In this document: positions 1 to 8,948 of the stretch, piece by piece
How positions within the stretch are numbered: position 1 is the stretch's first letter
How the letters are laid out: each line of letters opens with the position of its first letter
Assembly (NCBI RefSeq): GCF_018069625.1
Contig: NZ_CP072941.1
Location: 3,348,001 to 3,412,000 of the forward strand
Source of the DNA: Streptomyces yatensis
Lineage (GTDB): Bacteria; Actinomycetota; Actinomycetes; Streptomycetales; Streptomycetaceae
DNA: 64,000 nt
Reading direction: 5' to 3'
Made by a program: the position numbers and the translations under genes
Notes under the pieces: generated by a model
Told to the model about the DNA's origin: nothing
Seen by the model: only the letters and a program-made list of their open reading frames with translations
The model's database searches: none

Positions 1-539
1 CGTTCGGAAAAGAGGAAGACGGCCTTCTGGGTGGTCTTCCCATTGCCGCCCGGCTGTTCGCAGACCGCCCACGTCATGCGCTTCTTGGCCTCGTCCGCAC
101 TGGGGATGCGGTCCGGCGCGTACGGAATACCGATCGTGGGGCCACGCGGGATGTGGCCGTCGTCGAGCTCCGACTCCTTCACCTTGATGATGCTGGACTT
201 ATCGGGGTCGAGGAGGAGCTTGGCGGAGGCGAGGTTCAGCACGGGGTGGAGTTGCGGCTTGCCGTCGGTCTTCAGGATGACGTACCGAGTGGTGGAGTCA
301 CTGCCGACGATCACATGCGATTCCGGCGTATCCCACCCCTTGGGGGCGACGGGCTTGAACATGCCCCAGGCGCCGAAGCCGGCGAGAATCAGGGCTCCGA
401 CGACGACTCCGGGAAGGACCGCGCGCAGCGGACGCGGCGCGCCCTCCTCGGTGCCACTCGGCGTGGGCTGCAAGAACGCGGCGACTGTCCGCTTCTTCGC
501 ATAGATATAGGCGTTGAGTTCATCCCGCCGTGATGCCAT
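1..539 (-). CDS. eccB: Type VII secretion protein EccB, N-terminal part (cut by window edge)
   Basis: EccB is a core membrane component of the ESX/type VII secretion pore; its large C-terminal domain lies outside the cytoplasmic membrane. The 179 residues visible start with a short basic cytoplasmic segment (MASRRDELNAYIYAKKR), carry one membrane helix at about residues 40-61, and then enter the extracytoplasmic region. The N-terminus with R-R-D-x-L and a K-K-R stretch just before the helix is typical of the family, which is usually near 500 residues, so about two thirds lie beyond position 1. The start is the ATG at 539, the first in frame. It is divergent from eccE, with a 184-bp shared promoter region between them. 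Family assignment is by recognition of this N-terminus. Confidence 0.85.
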   Translation of the reverse strand, partial: MASRRDELNAYIYAKKRTVAAFLQPTPSGTEEGAPRPLRAVLPGVVVGALILAGFGAWGMFKPVAPKGWDTPESHVIVGSDSTTRYVILKTDGKPQLHPVLNLASAKLLLDPDKSSIIKVKESELDDGHIPRGPTIGIPYAPDRIPSADEAKKRMTWAVCEQPGGNGKTTQKAVFLFSE

Positions 540-723
540 TTTTAGCCGCTTCTCCCCGCTTTTCGGCCTCGGTAGTCAGGTAGCCTGCCGTCGGTCCTGG
601 TGTCGTACCGACCCTCTACTATGCCGGTAGTGAACTGGCTCATGCCGCCCGGGGACACTCACCGGCGGGCGGTCGTCGACCGGGCCGTTCGGGCCGGTTT
701 CAGATTTGAGGGGGCTGACGGGG

Positions 724-2067
724 ATGGCTGCCGCAACGCGCGCACGTACCGCGAGGAGCGCGTCCGGCCGAAGAGCACCGAGCGGACCCCGGCCGCCCGC
801 GCCCGCTGACGCTCCCCCGGCAGCGGCCCCCGTCGCTTCCGCCACCCCACGCACGACGTCCCGGCCCGGCAGCATCGGCCCCCTGCGGCTGCAGCAATTC
901 GTGCTGGTCGAGGTGGCCGCGGCGATCGTGCTGGCCGCAGGGGTCGTCAACAAGCTCTTGCTGGTGCCCGCCGGAGTCGTGGGCGTCGTCCTGGTTCTGC
1001 TGGCCGTGGTCACGCGTCATCAGCAGCCGATTCCGGAATGGCTGGGCACCGCGCTCGCGCTGCGCAGGCGCCAGCGGCAGGCGGCGAAGCCGATCGACGC
1101 GGGCGCCGACCCGGTGTTCGCGCCCGCCCTGGAGTGCGAACCGGCCCTGCGCACCTATACGTTCACCGATCGTGAGCGACGCATGGTCGGCCTGGTGGGC
1201 GACGGCACCTTCCTGACCGCCATCCTGCAGGTGGACGCGACGGACTCGCCGCTGCGCCCTCACCGTATGCAGCGTCCGCTTCCGCTTTCGCTGCTGCGTG
1301 ACGCCATGGACGTCGACGGAATCGTCCTGGAGTCCGTGCAGGTGGTGCAGCATGCGCTGTCGGCGCCCGCACCCCATCTGTCGGGGCAGACGGTGCCCGT
1401 GCGCAACTACGGGCCGCTTCAGGAGCAGACGGGCGCGCCCGCGGTCCGTCTGACGTGGGTGGCGTTGAAGTTCAACCCTGAGCTCTGTCCGGAGGCCGTC
1501 GCGGCCAGGGGCGGAGGCATCGAGGGTGCGCAGCGTTGTGTGCTGCGGGCCGCGGATCAGCTGGCGAGCAGGCTGCAGGGGGCCGGTTTCGGCGTGACGC
1601 TCCTGACGGAGGAAGGCGTGACAGCGGCGATCGCCACCGCCGCGAGCGTCAACCCGCGAGCGACGGCGCAGGCCCGGCAGACCAACACGCTCAGCCGGCG
1701 CACGGTGGAGAGCACACGAGCCTGGCGCTGCGACGACCGGTGGCACACCACCTACTGGGTGAGCCGGTGGCCGCAGTTGGGGCCGGGCGCCACGCCCCTT
1801 CCCCAACTGGCCGCGCTGCTGACCTCGCTGCCCGCGCTCGCGACCACGTTCAGCCTCACCTTGCGGCGGGGCGGGACGCAGGGCGGTCGGCCCGCCCCCA
1901 CGGTGAGCGGGTATGTGCGGATCACGGGTCATAGCGCGGACGACCTGGTCGGGATGCGGCGGGAGCTCCAGCGCACCGCCCGTGGAGTCCGGGTGGGGCT
2001 CGCACGGCTGGACCGCGAGCAGGTACCCGGCGTACTCGCCACTCTGCCCCTGGGAGGGACCCGCTGA
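724..2067 (+). CDS. eccE: Type VII secretion protein EccE
   Basis: EccE is the peripheral membrane subunit of the ESX secretion complex. The 447-residue product has an Ala/Pro/Arg-rich N-terminus, two adjacent hydrophobic segments at about residues 59-77 and 81-100, then a long soluble domain; this two-helix-then-cytosolic-domain layout is that of the EccE family. I chose ATG 724 with a G-rich ribosome-binding site (gaggggg) just upstream; a TTG at 706 is in frame but less attractive. Its stop overlaps the next start (TGATG), so the two are translationally coupled. EccE is poorly conserved in sequence, so the call rests on topology, length and position next to eccB. Confidence 0.75.
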   Translation: MAAATRARTARSASGRRAPSGPRPPAPADAPPAAAPVASATPRTTSRPGSIGPLRLQQFVLVEVAAAIVLAAGVVNKLLLVPAGVVGVVLVLLAVVTRHQQPIPEWLGTALALRRRQRQAAKPIDAGADPVFAPALECEPALRTYTFTDRERRMVGLVGDGTFLTAILQVDATDSPLRPHRMQRPLPLSLLRDAMDVDGIVLESVQVVQHALSAPAPHLSGQTVPVRNYGPLQEQTGAPAVRLTWVALKFNPELCPEAVAARGGGIEGAQRCVLRAADQLASRLQGAGFGVTLLTEEGVTAAIATAASVNPRATAQARQTNTLSRRTVESTRAWRCDDRWHTTYWVSRWPQLGPGATPLPQLAALLTSLPALATTFSLTLRRGGTQGGRPAPTVSGYVRITGHSADDLVGMRRELQRTARGVRVGLARLDREQVPGVLATLPLGGTR

Positions 2068-2873
2068 TGGCCATGCCCACGACCGTCTCAGGCGGCCCTT
2101 CTTACGCCCCGGCCTCCACAGCTGGCCCCGTGCCCGGTCAGGGGGATGAGCCGGGAACTCCCGCCCCCCGCAGGCTGCGACGGGGTTTCGGGCTGATCGG
2201 ACCGCGGCGCCAAGGGCATGAACTCCCCCCGGAGCAGTTCGACGCGCTGGCGTTGCCGATCGGCGACGACGGGGTGGTGATCGGCGTCGGCGCGCGCGAT
2301 CAACCCGCCGTACTGGGCCTGCACCGTCCCACGCCCTTCAATGTCGTCCTGGTCGGCGGGCTGTGGACAGCACAGGTGATCGGATTGCGAGCGGTCGCCA
2401 CGGGCGCGCGGGTCACCGTGGAGACCGGCCGTCAGCAGATGTGGGCGTCATTGGCGCAGGCCGCGAACGGCGGGTACCAGAGCATGACGCTCCACGACGT
2501 GGGACGGGTGCCGCCACAAGGGCCGTCGATCGGCAGCCCCGTCCTGGTGATCCGTGACGCGGGCATGCGACCGCCGCGCGGGCGGGTTTCCTCGGCGCCG
2601 TGGCAGTCGGTGCTGACGCTTCTGCCCTATATGAGCCCGGTCGCGCCCCGGCTCATGGAGAACGCGGACCTGGTGGGCGTCCAGCGGGTGTCCCCCGAGG
2701 AGGCCGTCCAGGTCGGGAGGATCATGGGGCTGCCGTCCATGGACGTCGAGTCACTGTCCACGCTGCCCGACGGGGTCACTCTTTGGTGTGACCGTCAAAC
2801 ACGGCTCTATGTGGCGACACATCCGACGGACGTCGAGTCGGGCCTGTTGGGCGGGGCTCGCCGCATGGACTGA
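2067..2873 (+). CDS. Uncharacterised ESX-associated protein, 268 aa
   Basis: I do not recognise a named family. The product begins with a disordered Pro/Gly/Ala-rich stretch of about 45 residues, then a compact alpha/beta-looking domain without clear membrane helices. A hydrophobic strand-glycine turn (NVVLVGGLWTAQ, about residues 92-103) followed by an amphipathic helix resembles a nucleotide-fold beta-alpha unit, but there is no P-loop. Its start overlaps the eccE stop by one base, which strongly suggests coupled expression and a role with the ESX membrane complex, perhaps as a cytosolic partner of EccE. Alternatives such as a diverged EccC-like domain cannot be excluded by eye. Confidence 0.7.
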   Translation: MAMPTTVSGGPSYAPASTAGPVPGQGDEPGTPAPRRLRRGFGLIGPRRQGHELPPEQFDALALPIGDDGVVIGVGARDQPAVLGLHRPTPFNVVLVGGLWTAQVIGLRAVATGARVTVETGRQQMWASLAQAANGGYQSMTLHDVGRVPPQGPSIGSPVLVIRDAGMRPPRGRVSSAPWQSVLTLLPYMSPVAPRLMENADLVGVQRVSPEEAVQVGRIMGLPSMDVESLSTLPDGVTLWCDRQTRLYVATHPTDVESGLLGGARRMD

Positions 2874-2968
2874 CGGTGTTCGATTGCCGCCGCGCACACC
2901 GTGGATGAGACTGTCAGCCAAGCACCAGGCGGGCTAGTTTCCGCGGTACCCGAAGGGATTCTCCACCG

Positions 2969-3199
2969 ATGGCCGACGCCAAAGAGAAGGAAGAGCTGTA
3001 CGCCCTCGACATCTCCGATGTCGAGTGGCTGAGCGCACCTGGCAGCACCTCCGAGGACCGGGTGGAGATCGCCTACCTGCCGAATGGGGCGGTGGCCATG
3101 CGGAATTCCACCGACCCCGAGACCGTGCTGCGCTACACGGAGGCCGAATGGCGTGCCTTCGTCCTGGGCGCGCGGGACGGCGAATTCGATCTGACCTGA
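2969..3199 (+). CDS. bldB: DUF397 small protein, BldB-like developmental regulator
   Basis: A 76-residue acidic protein made almost entirely of one DUF397 domain: an N-terminal WLSAPG segment, a central VxIAYLPxGxVAMR strand region and the C-terminal signature EWRAFVLGARDGEFDL. DUF397 proteins are abundant in Streptomyces; the founding member BldB is needed for aerial growth and antibiotic production. Most paralogues sit beside a WhiJ-type DNA-binding gene. This one does not; it stands alone next to the ESX locus, where I recall bldB lying in S. coelicolor. The product looks shorter than the BldB I remember (about 98 residues). The family is secure, the specific symbol less so. GAAGGGA lies about 12 nt before the ATG. 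Confidence 0.65.
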   Translation: MADAKEKEELYALDISDVEWLSAPGSTSEDRVEIAYLPNGAVAMRNSTDPETVLRYTEAEWRAFVLGARDGEFDLT

Positions 3200-3209
3200 G
3201 CAGCGCGGG

Positions 3210-3245
3210 CGCGGGGGCGGGCACCGGCCGGTGTCCGCCCCCGCG
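3210..3245. terminator. Bidirectional hairpin terminator
   Basis: A 36-bp near-perfect palindrome: arms 3210-3227 and 3228-3245 pair at 17 of 18 positions, centred on CACCGGCCGGTG. It lies 11 bp after the DUF397 stop and 25 bp beyond the stop of the opposing beta-propeller gene, so it can terminate both converging transcripts. There is no U-tract, as is common in Streptomyces. Confidence 0.75.
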
Positions 3246-3269
3246 GTCGTTCCGCCGCTCGGCCGCCGC

Positions 3270-5096
3270 TCAGGGCCCGAAGGCCAGGAGGAGTTTTTCG
3301 GGGGTGGTGTCGTTGCCGATGACGCGGTTGGTGGCGATGTAGAAGTTGCCGTTGCGGTAGGTGTGGGTGGCGGAGTAGAAGTCGCGCTCGGTGCTTTGGG
3401 TGGCCTGGGGCAGGCGGAGCAGGGTTTTCGGCTTGCCGCCGTCGGGGGCTATGCGGACGATCTGGCCGGGCTCGCTGTACGAGGGCTTTTCGTAGGCGAT
3501 GAGGGCCTTGCCGTCCATGTTCAGCGGGAGCAGGAGTCGTTCGGCCACCTTGACGGCCCATTTGCGCTTGCCGGTGTCGAGGTCGAAGGCGTGGATCTCG
3601 CTCGTCGAGCCGGTGCCCTGGTCCTGGGTCATCTCGGTCGGCAGGTAGAAGGTGTCGGCGGAGACGGCGACGCCCTCGCAGTTGCCCATGTTCGTGCCGA
3701 AGATGTCCGTGCCGCACTCCGGCTGGTAGGAGTGGTTGCCCAGCGCGAGGGTCGAGCGTTCCTTGCCGTTGTCCGAGATGGCCAGGATGCCGCCGGACTG
3801 TCGGTTCTGGTCGGTGAGGGCCACCACGGCCGGGCTGCTGGAGAAGATGTTGTTGACCTTGTAGCCCTTACGGACGCTGTAGGTCCACTTGATCGAGCCG
3901 CGGGGAGTGAGTTGTTGGAGCTTCGCGGTGCCATTGGTGCACGAGTAGGCGCGCAGCAGGACCTTGCCGCCCGCGTAACCGTCAATGGAGCAGCCCGCAC
4001 TCGGCTTTTCGGACGAGACTTCCTTGCCGTCGCTGACCTTGATGACCGCGGAGCCGCCGAACCAGGCCATGCCGACCAGGTCGCCGCTCTGTGCCATGCC
4101 CACGCTGGTGTAGCCGCTGCCCAGGGAGCCGGCCTCGGGGGCGTGGTGGTCCCAGAGCTTGACGCCCTTGTTCAGGTCGATCAGGGCGAGTTGGCTGCAC
4201 GAGTCCTTTCCATGGCCCTCATAGGCGACCACGACCTTGCCCTCGGTCGTGGAGTGGGGAGCGGCGCAGACCGCCTTGGGGAGCGAGAGGGTCCACTTGC
4301 TGCCTCCCTCGTCCTTGTACGCGACGATCTTGTTCTCGACCGCCTTGACCACATAGCCCTTCATCGCCCAGAAGCCGGGCACTTCCAGGTTCTTCTTGCT
4401 GAGCTCTGGCGCGGGCGTCTGGTAGAGGACCTTCGCCTCGCCCGCCCGGCGCTGGTCGTTGGGATCGCTTTCGCCGCTGCCGCGGCCGCCGGTGTCGTCG
4501 CCGTCGTCGGTCCGCCCGGGCGTCGGGTCCTGTGTCCGCGGCCGGTCCGGGGTGGTGGTCGTGGGGCCGGCGGTGGGCTTCTTACCGTCGTCATCGCCGC
4601 CCACCGCGGCGTACACCCCGCCACCCGCCGCGAGCAGTACTGCCACCGCCGCGCCGACGACGAGGGCTTTGCGCCTACGGCCCGGGCCGCCGCCGCTGGG
4701 CGGATGCACGCCGTACGGCCGGCCGGGCGGTGGGGAGTGCGGGCCGCCGTACCCCGGCTGACTCGCGTACGGGCTCTGGGCATACGGGTTCGCGGGGTCC
4801 GGGCCGGGGGGACCGGGCACGCCGGGCGGCGGTGGAGGCGGGCTCGACGGCAGGACGCCGGTGTCCCATATCTGGGGCGGGGTGTGGCCCGTCGACGGAG
4901 CCGACGGGGGTCTCGGGGGCGCGGCGGGCTGCGCAGGGGGCACAGGAGGTTTTCGCACCGGAGGTCTCCGCGGCGAGCCGAAGCCGCCCTGGCCGGGCTC
5001 CTGGGGCGCCTGAGGCCGCTGGGGCTCCTCGGGCTCCGGGGGCGGGCCGAAGCCGCCGGAGGGCGGCTGGTTGGGGGGCTGGGGCGGCTGCGACAT
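3270..5096 (-). CDS. Membrane-anchored PQQ-like beta-propeller protein
   Basis: A 608-residue protein in three parts: a Pro/Gly-rich cytoplasmic tail (about 1-135), one membrane helix (about 142-162), and an extracytoplasmic domain with repeated W/Y-containing blade motifs (for example KLWDHHAP, IKWTYSV, RKWAVKV) typical of PQQ-like beta-propellers of the BamB/YfgL fold. A Thr/Asp/Gly-rich linker (about 170-210) separates helix and propeller. Such propellers are usually binding scaffolds rather than PQQ enzymes; no catalytic claim is made. It faces the DUF397 gene and is divergent from the ParA-like gene, so by location it may be an accessory of the ESX machinery. The ATG at 5096 has a GAGAGG element upstream. 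Confidence 0.7.
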   Translation of the reverse strand: MSQPPQPPNQPPSGGFGPPPEPEEPQRPQAPQEPGQGGFGSPRRPPVRKPPVPPAQPAAPPRPPSAPSTGHTPPQIWDTGVLPSSPPPPPPGVPGPPGPDPANPYAQSPYASQPGYGGPHSPPPGRPYGVHPPSGGGPGRRRKALVVGAAVAVLLAAGGGVYAAVGGDDDGKKPTAGPTTTTPDRPRTQDPTPGRTDDGDDTGGRGSGESDPNDQRRAGEAKVLYQTPAPELSKKNLEVPGFWAMKGYVVKAVENKIVAYKDEGGSKWTLSLPKAVCAAPHSTTEGKVVVAYEGHGKDSCSQLALIDLNKGVKLWDHHAPEAGSLGSGYTSVGMAQSGDLVGMAWFGGSAVIKVSDGKEVSSEKPSAGCSIDGYAGGKVLLRAYSCTNGTAKLQQLTPRGSIKWTYSVRKGYKVNNIFSSSPAVVALTDQNRQSGGILAISDNGKERSTLALGNHSYQPECGTDIFGTNMGNCEGVAVSADTFYLPTEMTQDQGTGSTSEIHAFDLDTGKRKWAVKVAERLLLPLNMDGKALIAYEKPSYSEPGQIVRIAPDGGKPKTLLRLPQATQSTERDFYSATHTYRNGNFYIATNRVIGNDTTPEKLLLAFGP

Positions 5097-5498
5097 CTGC
5101 GCCTACCTCTCACGCGAGTCCACCGACCGGTCGGCCTCCCTCCCCGCGATCCGGCCGGCGGCACCGGCCGGAAAGGGGCGACGTGGTCGCAGGTCCCACT
5201 GTGCAACGGCATTCGAGCGGGGATTCTTTGTACCACCGGACGCTTGGACTTCCCCCCGTGGTTGCCGGGTAAGCACCGCCGTAAGGCACGGTGAGGTCTC
5301 GGAGTGCCTTGAGTGCGCGGACGGGCCTGCCCTCGTGGCGCTCATGGTGATTAGTCTTGGGGTACCCGGTGGAGAACCTGTTCAGGGATCCCCGGCGACA
5401 CAAAAGGGGAAAGCCGAACGGTCGGACGACAGTAGCGATCGGCAACAGATCGGCCTCGCCAAGATTTTCAAGGGTGTTCGACCACACCAGGAGGCATT
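5097..5498. promoter_or_regulatory. Divergent intergenic region, 402 bp
   Basis: Separates the beta-propeller gene (minus) from the ParA-like gene (plus) and must carry both promoters. The last part, from about 5400, is noticeably more A-rich (acaaaaggggaaagccga) than the surroundings, compatible with a promoter or leader. A strong ribosome-binding site, aggagg, lies at 5489-5494 and sets the GTG start at 5499. I see no clear -35/-10 pair, no conserved small gene and no RNA gene here. Confidence 0.5.
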
Positions 5499-8400
5499 GT
5501 GAGCAGCGATCGGGACGAGATCCGCACGGGCGGAAACACACCCGGCGATGATCGGTCCGACGCGGAGACCGAGCACACGGGCGAGTTCACCATCGACTAC
5601 ACCCCGCCCGCCTGGTACACGCAGAACGCTTCGTCGTCGTCCTCGCCGGCCTCCACGGCCCCCGCGTCGACCGGCGGTTCCGGGGGAATCGGGACGGGCA
5701 CCGGTGCGGGAGCGCCGAGCCCGCCGCCTCCGCCGCCCACGGGTCATCCTGTGTCCGTGCCGGGAGCTCCGGAGCCGAGTGGCTTTCCGGGTGCTTGGCC
5801 GCCGCCGCCCGCGCCGCCCTCCGCCGATGTCGCACCGGACGCCTCCGGCGAGGAGGTCCCCGCGCGGCGGGAGGACGCGGCCCGGTCCGAAGCGGAGGCG
5901 GAAGGGGCGGACGCGGGCAGCCGCATGCCGCCTTTGCCCGACTCCGCGCCGGATTGGGGCAGTGCGCCCGCGGCTGACGCCGTGACGGGTGGTGCCGCGT
6001 CGGACAACCCCGAGTCCGAACCCGAGCACCGAGCATCTTCCGCCGAGACTTCCGAGGTCGAGGCGGAGTCCTCTGCGGCGACTTCCGCTCCGGCTTCCTT
6101 CGCCGCTTCCGCTCGCATCGACGACGACTTCAACCTGGCGCCCGCCGCGGCCCCTCGGGACGACGTCCCCGAGTCCGAGCCCGCGCCCGAGTCCGGCTCC
6201 TCCGAGCCCGCGGCCGGCTCCGATGAGAGCGACAGCGGCGATGTGGTCAGCCACTCCACCGTGCGGTTCTCCACCGCCGCGCTGCGGCGCGAGGTGGCCG
6301 AGAGGCGGAGTGAGGACTCCGAGAACATCGAGGACGCCGAGGCTGGTGCCGGTTCCGCTTCCGGTGCTGGTTCTTCCTCCGGTTCTGGGGCTGGTTCTGG
6401 TTTCGCGTCCGGTTCCGGTTCCGGGTCCGGTGACGATTCCGGCTTCGCGGACGCGGACGACCGTACCGACGACAATGTGCGCAGCGAGGGCACGCTGCGC
6501 TTCTCCACGGCCGAGTTGCGGCGGGAGATGGAGGAGCTGAGGCAGGCGACCGCCGAGCCTCAGGACGCGATCCCCGAGGACGCCGTGCCGCCGAGCGCGC
6601 CCTCCTCCGAGCAGCCCGCAGCCGGCTGGGCTCCGCCGCCCGTTCCGCAGTCGGGGCTGCCGCCCCTGCCACCGGACTTCCAGCCCGCCGCACCCGAGGA
6701 CGCCGTACCGGCTCCGGGTCCCGCTCCGGTTCCGGAGCAGCGGACGGATGGGCCGGCCGCCCCGGGCCCCGGCGTGCCGCTCCCGCCCCAGGACACCTCC
6801 TGGGCGCCTCCTCCGCCCCCGGCGCAGGGTCAGCCCGGTCAGCCCGGTCCCGCGGCGCCCGGGCCCGGGCCGCAGCAGGGTGGATACGGCTATCCGCGTC
6901 CCGGCGAGGGCGCTCCCGGTGCGGTGCCCGGCCAGCCCGGTCCGGCCCCGCTGCCGGATCAGGGCCAGGGGGCACAGCCCCCGGCGGCCAACGTGCCCGG
7001 CCCGCAGGGCGGTTATCAGCAGCCCGGCCCGGCCGTGCCGGGTCCCGGTCCGCAGGGCCCCCCGGCTCCGCAGGGGCCCCACTACGGCTATCCGCAGGCC
7101 GGCGCCCAGCCCGCGCCCGGCCCGGGCGGTCAGGTACAGGGACAGGGCCAGGGGCCGATGCCCGTCCCGGGCGGGTACGGCTTCCCGCAGCCGCCCGCCC
7201 CGGACCAGCAGGGCCCGTACCACCAGCAGCCCCACCATCAGCCCTACCCCACGCCCCAGCCGGGACAGGCCGAGCACCCCGGGCAGAAGATGTACCCGGG
7301 CCAGCCCGCACCGTACGCGCCGGCCGATCCCGCCCAGGGCCAGCAATTCCCGGGGCAGCAGGGTCCGGGCGTACCGGGGGCGCAGGGCGGCTACGGCTTC
7401 CCGCGGCCCGGTGACGGCGTTCCCGGGCCCGGGCCGCAGCAGGGGCAGCCGCACGACGGCTACGGCTATCCGCGCCCCGACGCGCACGCCGCCCCCGCGC
7501 CCCCGGCCGCCCCGGCCGATCCCCGTACCGGCGGCTGGCCGACCGTGACGCCCGACCAGCGGCGCCAGGCCGGAGGCGCGGGGGCGCCGCTCGGGTACAC
7601 CGCCGCGGTCGAGCTCTCCTCGGACCGGCTGATCAAGGGCAAGCAGAAGCCGAAGAAGAACACCCCCGGCCCCTCCCGCTTCAAGCTCGGCGGGAAGAAG
7701 GAGGAGGCGGAGCGGCAGCGCAAGCTGGAGCTGATCCGCACGCCGGTGCTCTCCTGCTACCGCATCGCGGTGATCAGCCTCAAGGGCGGTGTCGGCAAGA
7801 CCACGACGACCACCGCGCTCGGCTCGACCCTGGCCATCGAGCGCCAGGACAAGGTCATCGCCATCGACGCCAACCCGGACGCGGGCACCCTCGGCCGACG
7901 GGTGCGGCGCGAGACCGGTGCGACCATTCGCGACCTGGTCACCGCGATCCCGTATCTCAACAGCTACATGGACATCCGGCGGTTCACCTCACAGGCGCCG
8001 TCGGGGCTGGAGATCCTCGCCAACGACGTGGACCCGGCGGTCTCGACGACGTTCAACGACGACGACTACCGCAGCGTCATCGACGTCCTGGGCAAGCAGT
8101 ACCCGATCATCCTCACCGACTCGGGCACGGGTCTGCTCTACAGCGCCATGCGCGGCGTCCTCGACCTCGCCGACCAGCTCATCATCATCTCCACGCCCTC
8201 CGTGGACGGTGCGAGCAGCGCCAGCACCACCCTCGACTGGCTGTCCGCGCACGGCTACGCGGATCTGGTCTCGCGGAGCATCACCGTGATCTCCGGAGTC
8301 CGGGAGACCGGAAAGATGATCAAGGTCGAGGACATCGTGTCCCACTTCGAGACCCGCTGCCGCGGGGTGATCGTCGTGCCGTTCGACGAGCATCTGTCGG

Positions 8401-8816
8401 CGGGCGCCGAGGTGGACCTGGACATGATGCGGCCCAAGACCCGTGAGGCGTACTTCAACCTCTCGGCCATGGTCGCGGAGGACTTCACCCGCGCCCAGCA
8501 GGAGCAGGGGCTGTGGACGGGTGACGGCGCGGCCCAGCCGCCGCAGGTGGCCCCGCCGATGCCCGGCCAGGCCCAGCAGCCCTACCCCGGCCAGCAGCCC
8601 TATCCGGGCGCCTACGCGCCTCAGCAGGGCCAGCAGCCGCAGTACCCCGGATACCCGCAGCAAGGCGGCCAGCAAGGCGGTCAGCAGGGCTGGCAGCAGT
8701 CCTACGGGCAGGGGCAGCAGCCGCAGCCCGGCCAGCCGTGGCAGCAGATCCAGCCGGGGCAGCCCGGGCAGCCGGAGCAGCCCTGGCAGCAGCAGCCCCC
8801 CGGGCCGCAGCAGTAG
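5499..8816 (+). CDS. Large ParA/MinD-type ATPase with disordered N- and C-terminal arms, ESX-associated
   Basis: 1105 residues. The enzymatic core (about 750-1005) is a ParA/MinD/Mrp-type ATPase with deviant Walker [10 protein letters not shown] starting at residue 762, [13 protein letters not shown] (Walker A' region) and [10 protein letters not shown]. Around it lie an acidic Ser/Glu-rich N-terminus, a Pro/Gly/Gln-rich stretch (about 370-700) with repeated YG(Y/F)PRP elements, and a Gln/Pro/Tyr-rich C-tail from about 1010. Two copies of a helical motif, RFSTA(A/E)LRRE, start at residues 256 and 334. A related ATPase, EspI, accompanies ESX-1 in mycobacteria, so a regulatory or positioning role in type VII secretion is plausible. 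The GTG start has an aggagg site 4 nt upstream. Confidence 0.8.
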   Translation: MSSDRDEIRTGGNTPGDDRSDAETEHTGEFTIDYTPPAWYTQNASSSSSPASTAPASTGGSGGIGTGTGAGAPSPPPPPPTGHPVSVPGAPEPSGFPGAWPPPPAPPSADVAPDASGEEVPARREDAARSEAEAEGADAGSRMPPLPDSAPDWGSAPAADAVTGGAASDNPESEPEHRASSAETSEVEAESSAATSAPASFAASARIDDDFNLAPAAAPRDDVPESEPAPESGSSEPAAGSDESDSGDVVSHSTVRFSTAALRREVAERRSEDSENIEDAEAGAGSASGAGSSSGSGAGSGFASGSGSGSGDDSGFADADDRTDDNVRSEGTLRFSTAELRREMEELRQATAEPQDAIPEDAVPPSAPSSEQPAAGWAPPPVPQSGLPPLPPDFQPAAPEDAVPAPGPAPVPEQRTDGPAAPGPGVPLPPQDTSWAPPPPPAQGQPGQPGPAAPGPGPQQGGYGYPRPGEGAPGAVPGQPGPAPLPDQGQGAQPPAANVPGPQGGYQQPGPAVPGPGPQGPPAPQGPHYGYPQAGAQPAPGPGGQVQGQGQGPMPVPGGYGFPQPPAPDQQGPYHQQPHHQPYPTPQPGQAEHPGQKMYPGQPAPYAPADPAQGQQFPGQQGPGVPGAQGGYGFPRPGDGVPGPGPQQGQPHDGYGYPRPDAHAAPAPPAAPADPRTGGWPTVTPDQRRQAGGAGAPLGYTAAVELSSDRLIKGKQKPKKNTPGPSRFKLGGKKEEAERQRKLELIRTPVLSCYRIAVISLKGGVGKTTTTTALGSTLAIERQDKVIAIDANPDAGTLGRRVRRETGATIRDLVTAIPYLNSYMDIRRFTSQAPSGLEILANDVDPAVSTTFNDDDYRSVIDVLGKQYPIILTDSGTGLLYSAMRGVLDLADQLIIISTPSVDGASSASTTLDWLSAHGYADLVSRSITVISGVRETGKMIKVEDIVSHFETRCRGVIVVPFDEHLSAGAEVDLDMMRPKTREAYFNLSAMVAEDFTRAQQEQGLWTGDGAAQPPQVAPPMPGQAQQPYPGQQPYPGAYAPQQGQQPQYPGYPQQGGQQGGQQGWQQSYGQGQQPQPGQPWQQIQPGQPGQPEQPWQQQPPGPQQ

Positions 8817-8828
8817 CGGGCGGAAGCG

Positions 8829-8870
8829 ATGCGCCCCGTGGGCCCGGATCACCGGGCCCACGGGGCGCAT
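8829..8870. terminator. Perfect 19-bp hairpin between convergent genes
   Basis: Arms 8829-8847 and 8852-8870 (ATGCGCCCCGTGGGCCCGG) are perfectly complementary around a 4-nt loop. It lies 13 bp past the ParA-like stop and 78 bp before the ribF stop, so it can serve both transcripts. No U-tract. Confidence 0.85.
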
Positions 8871-8948
8871 CCACGTTCACCGCACGGCCTACCTCACGGG
8901 CGCACCAGCACGCCGTACACGGCAGCTCACGGCGCACCGCACACCGCC

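Noticed and set aside
3270..5096. PQQ-dependent dehydrogenase
   Set aside because: Only propeller repeats are visible; the cofactor-binding and catalytic residues of quinoprotein dehydrogenases were not recognised, so it is treated as a BamB-like scaffold.
6840..7500. Possible non-coding repeat region in the ParA-like gene
   Set aside because: The frame is continuous and repeats follow codon boundaries (Pro/Gly/Gln/Tyr), so this is a coding disordered segment.
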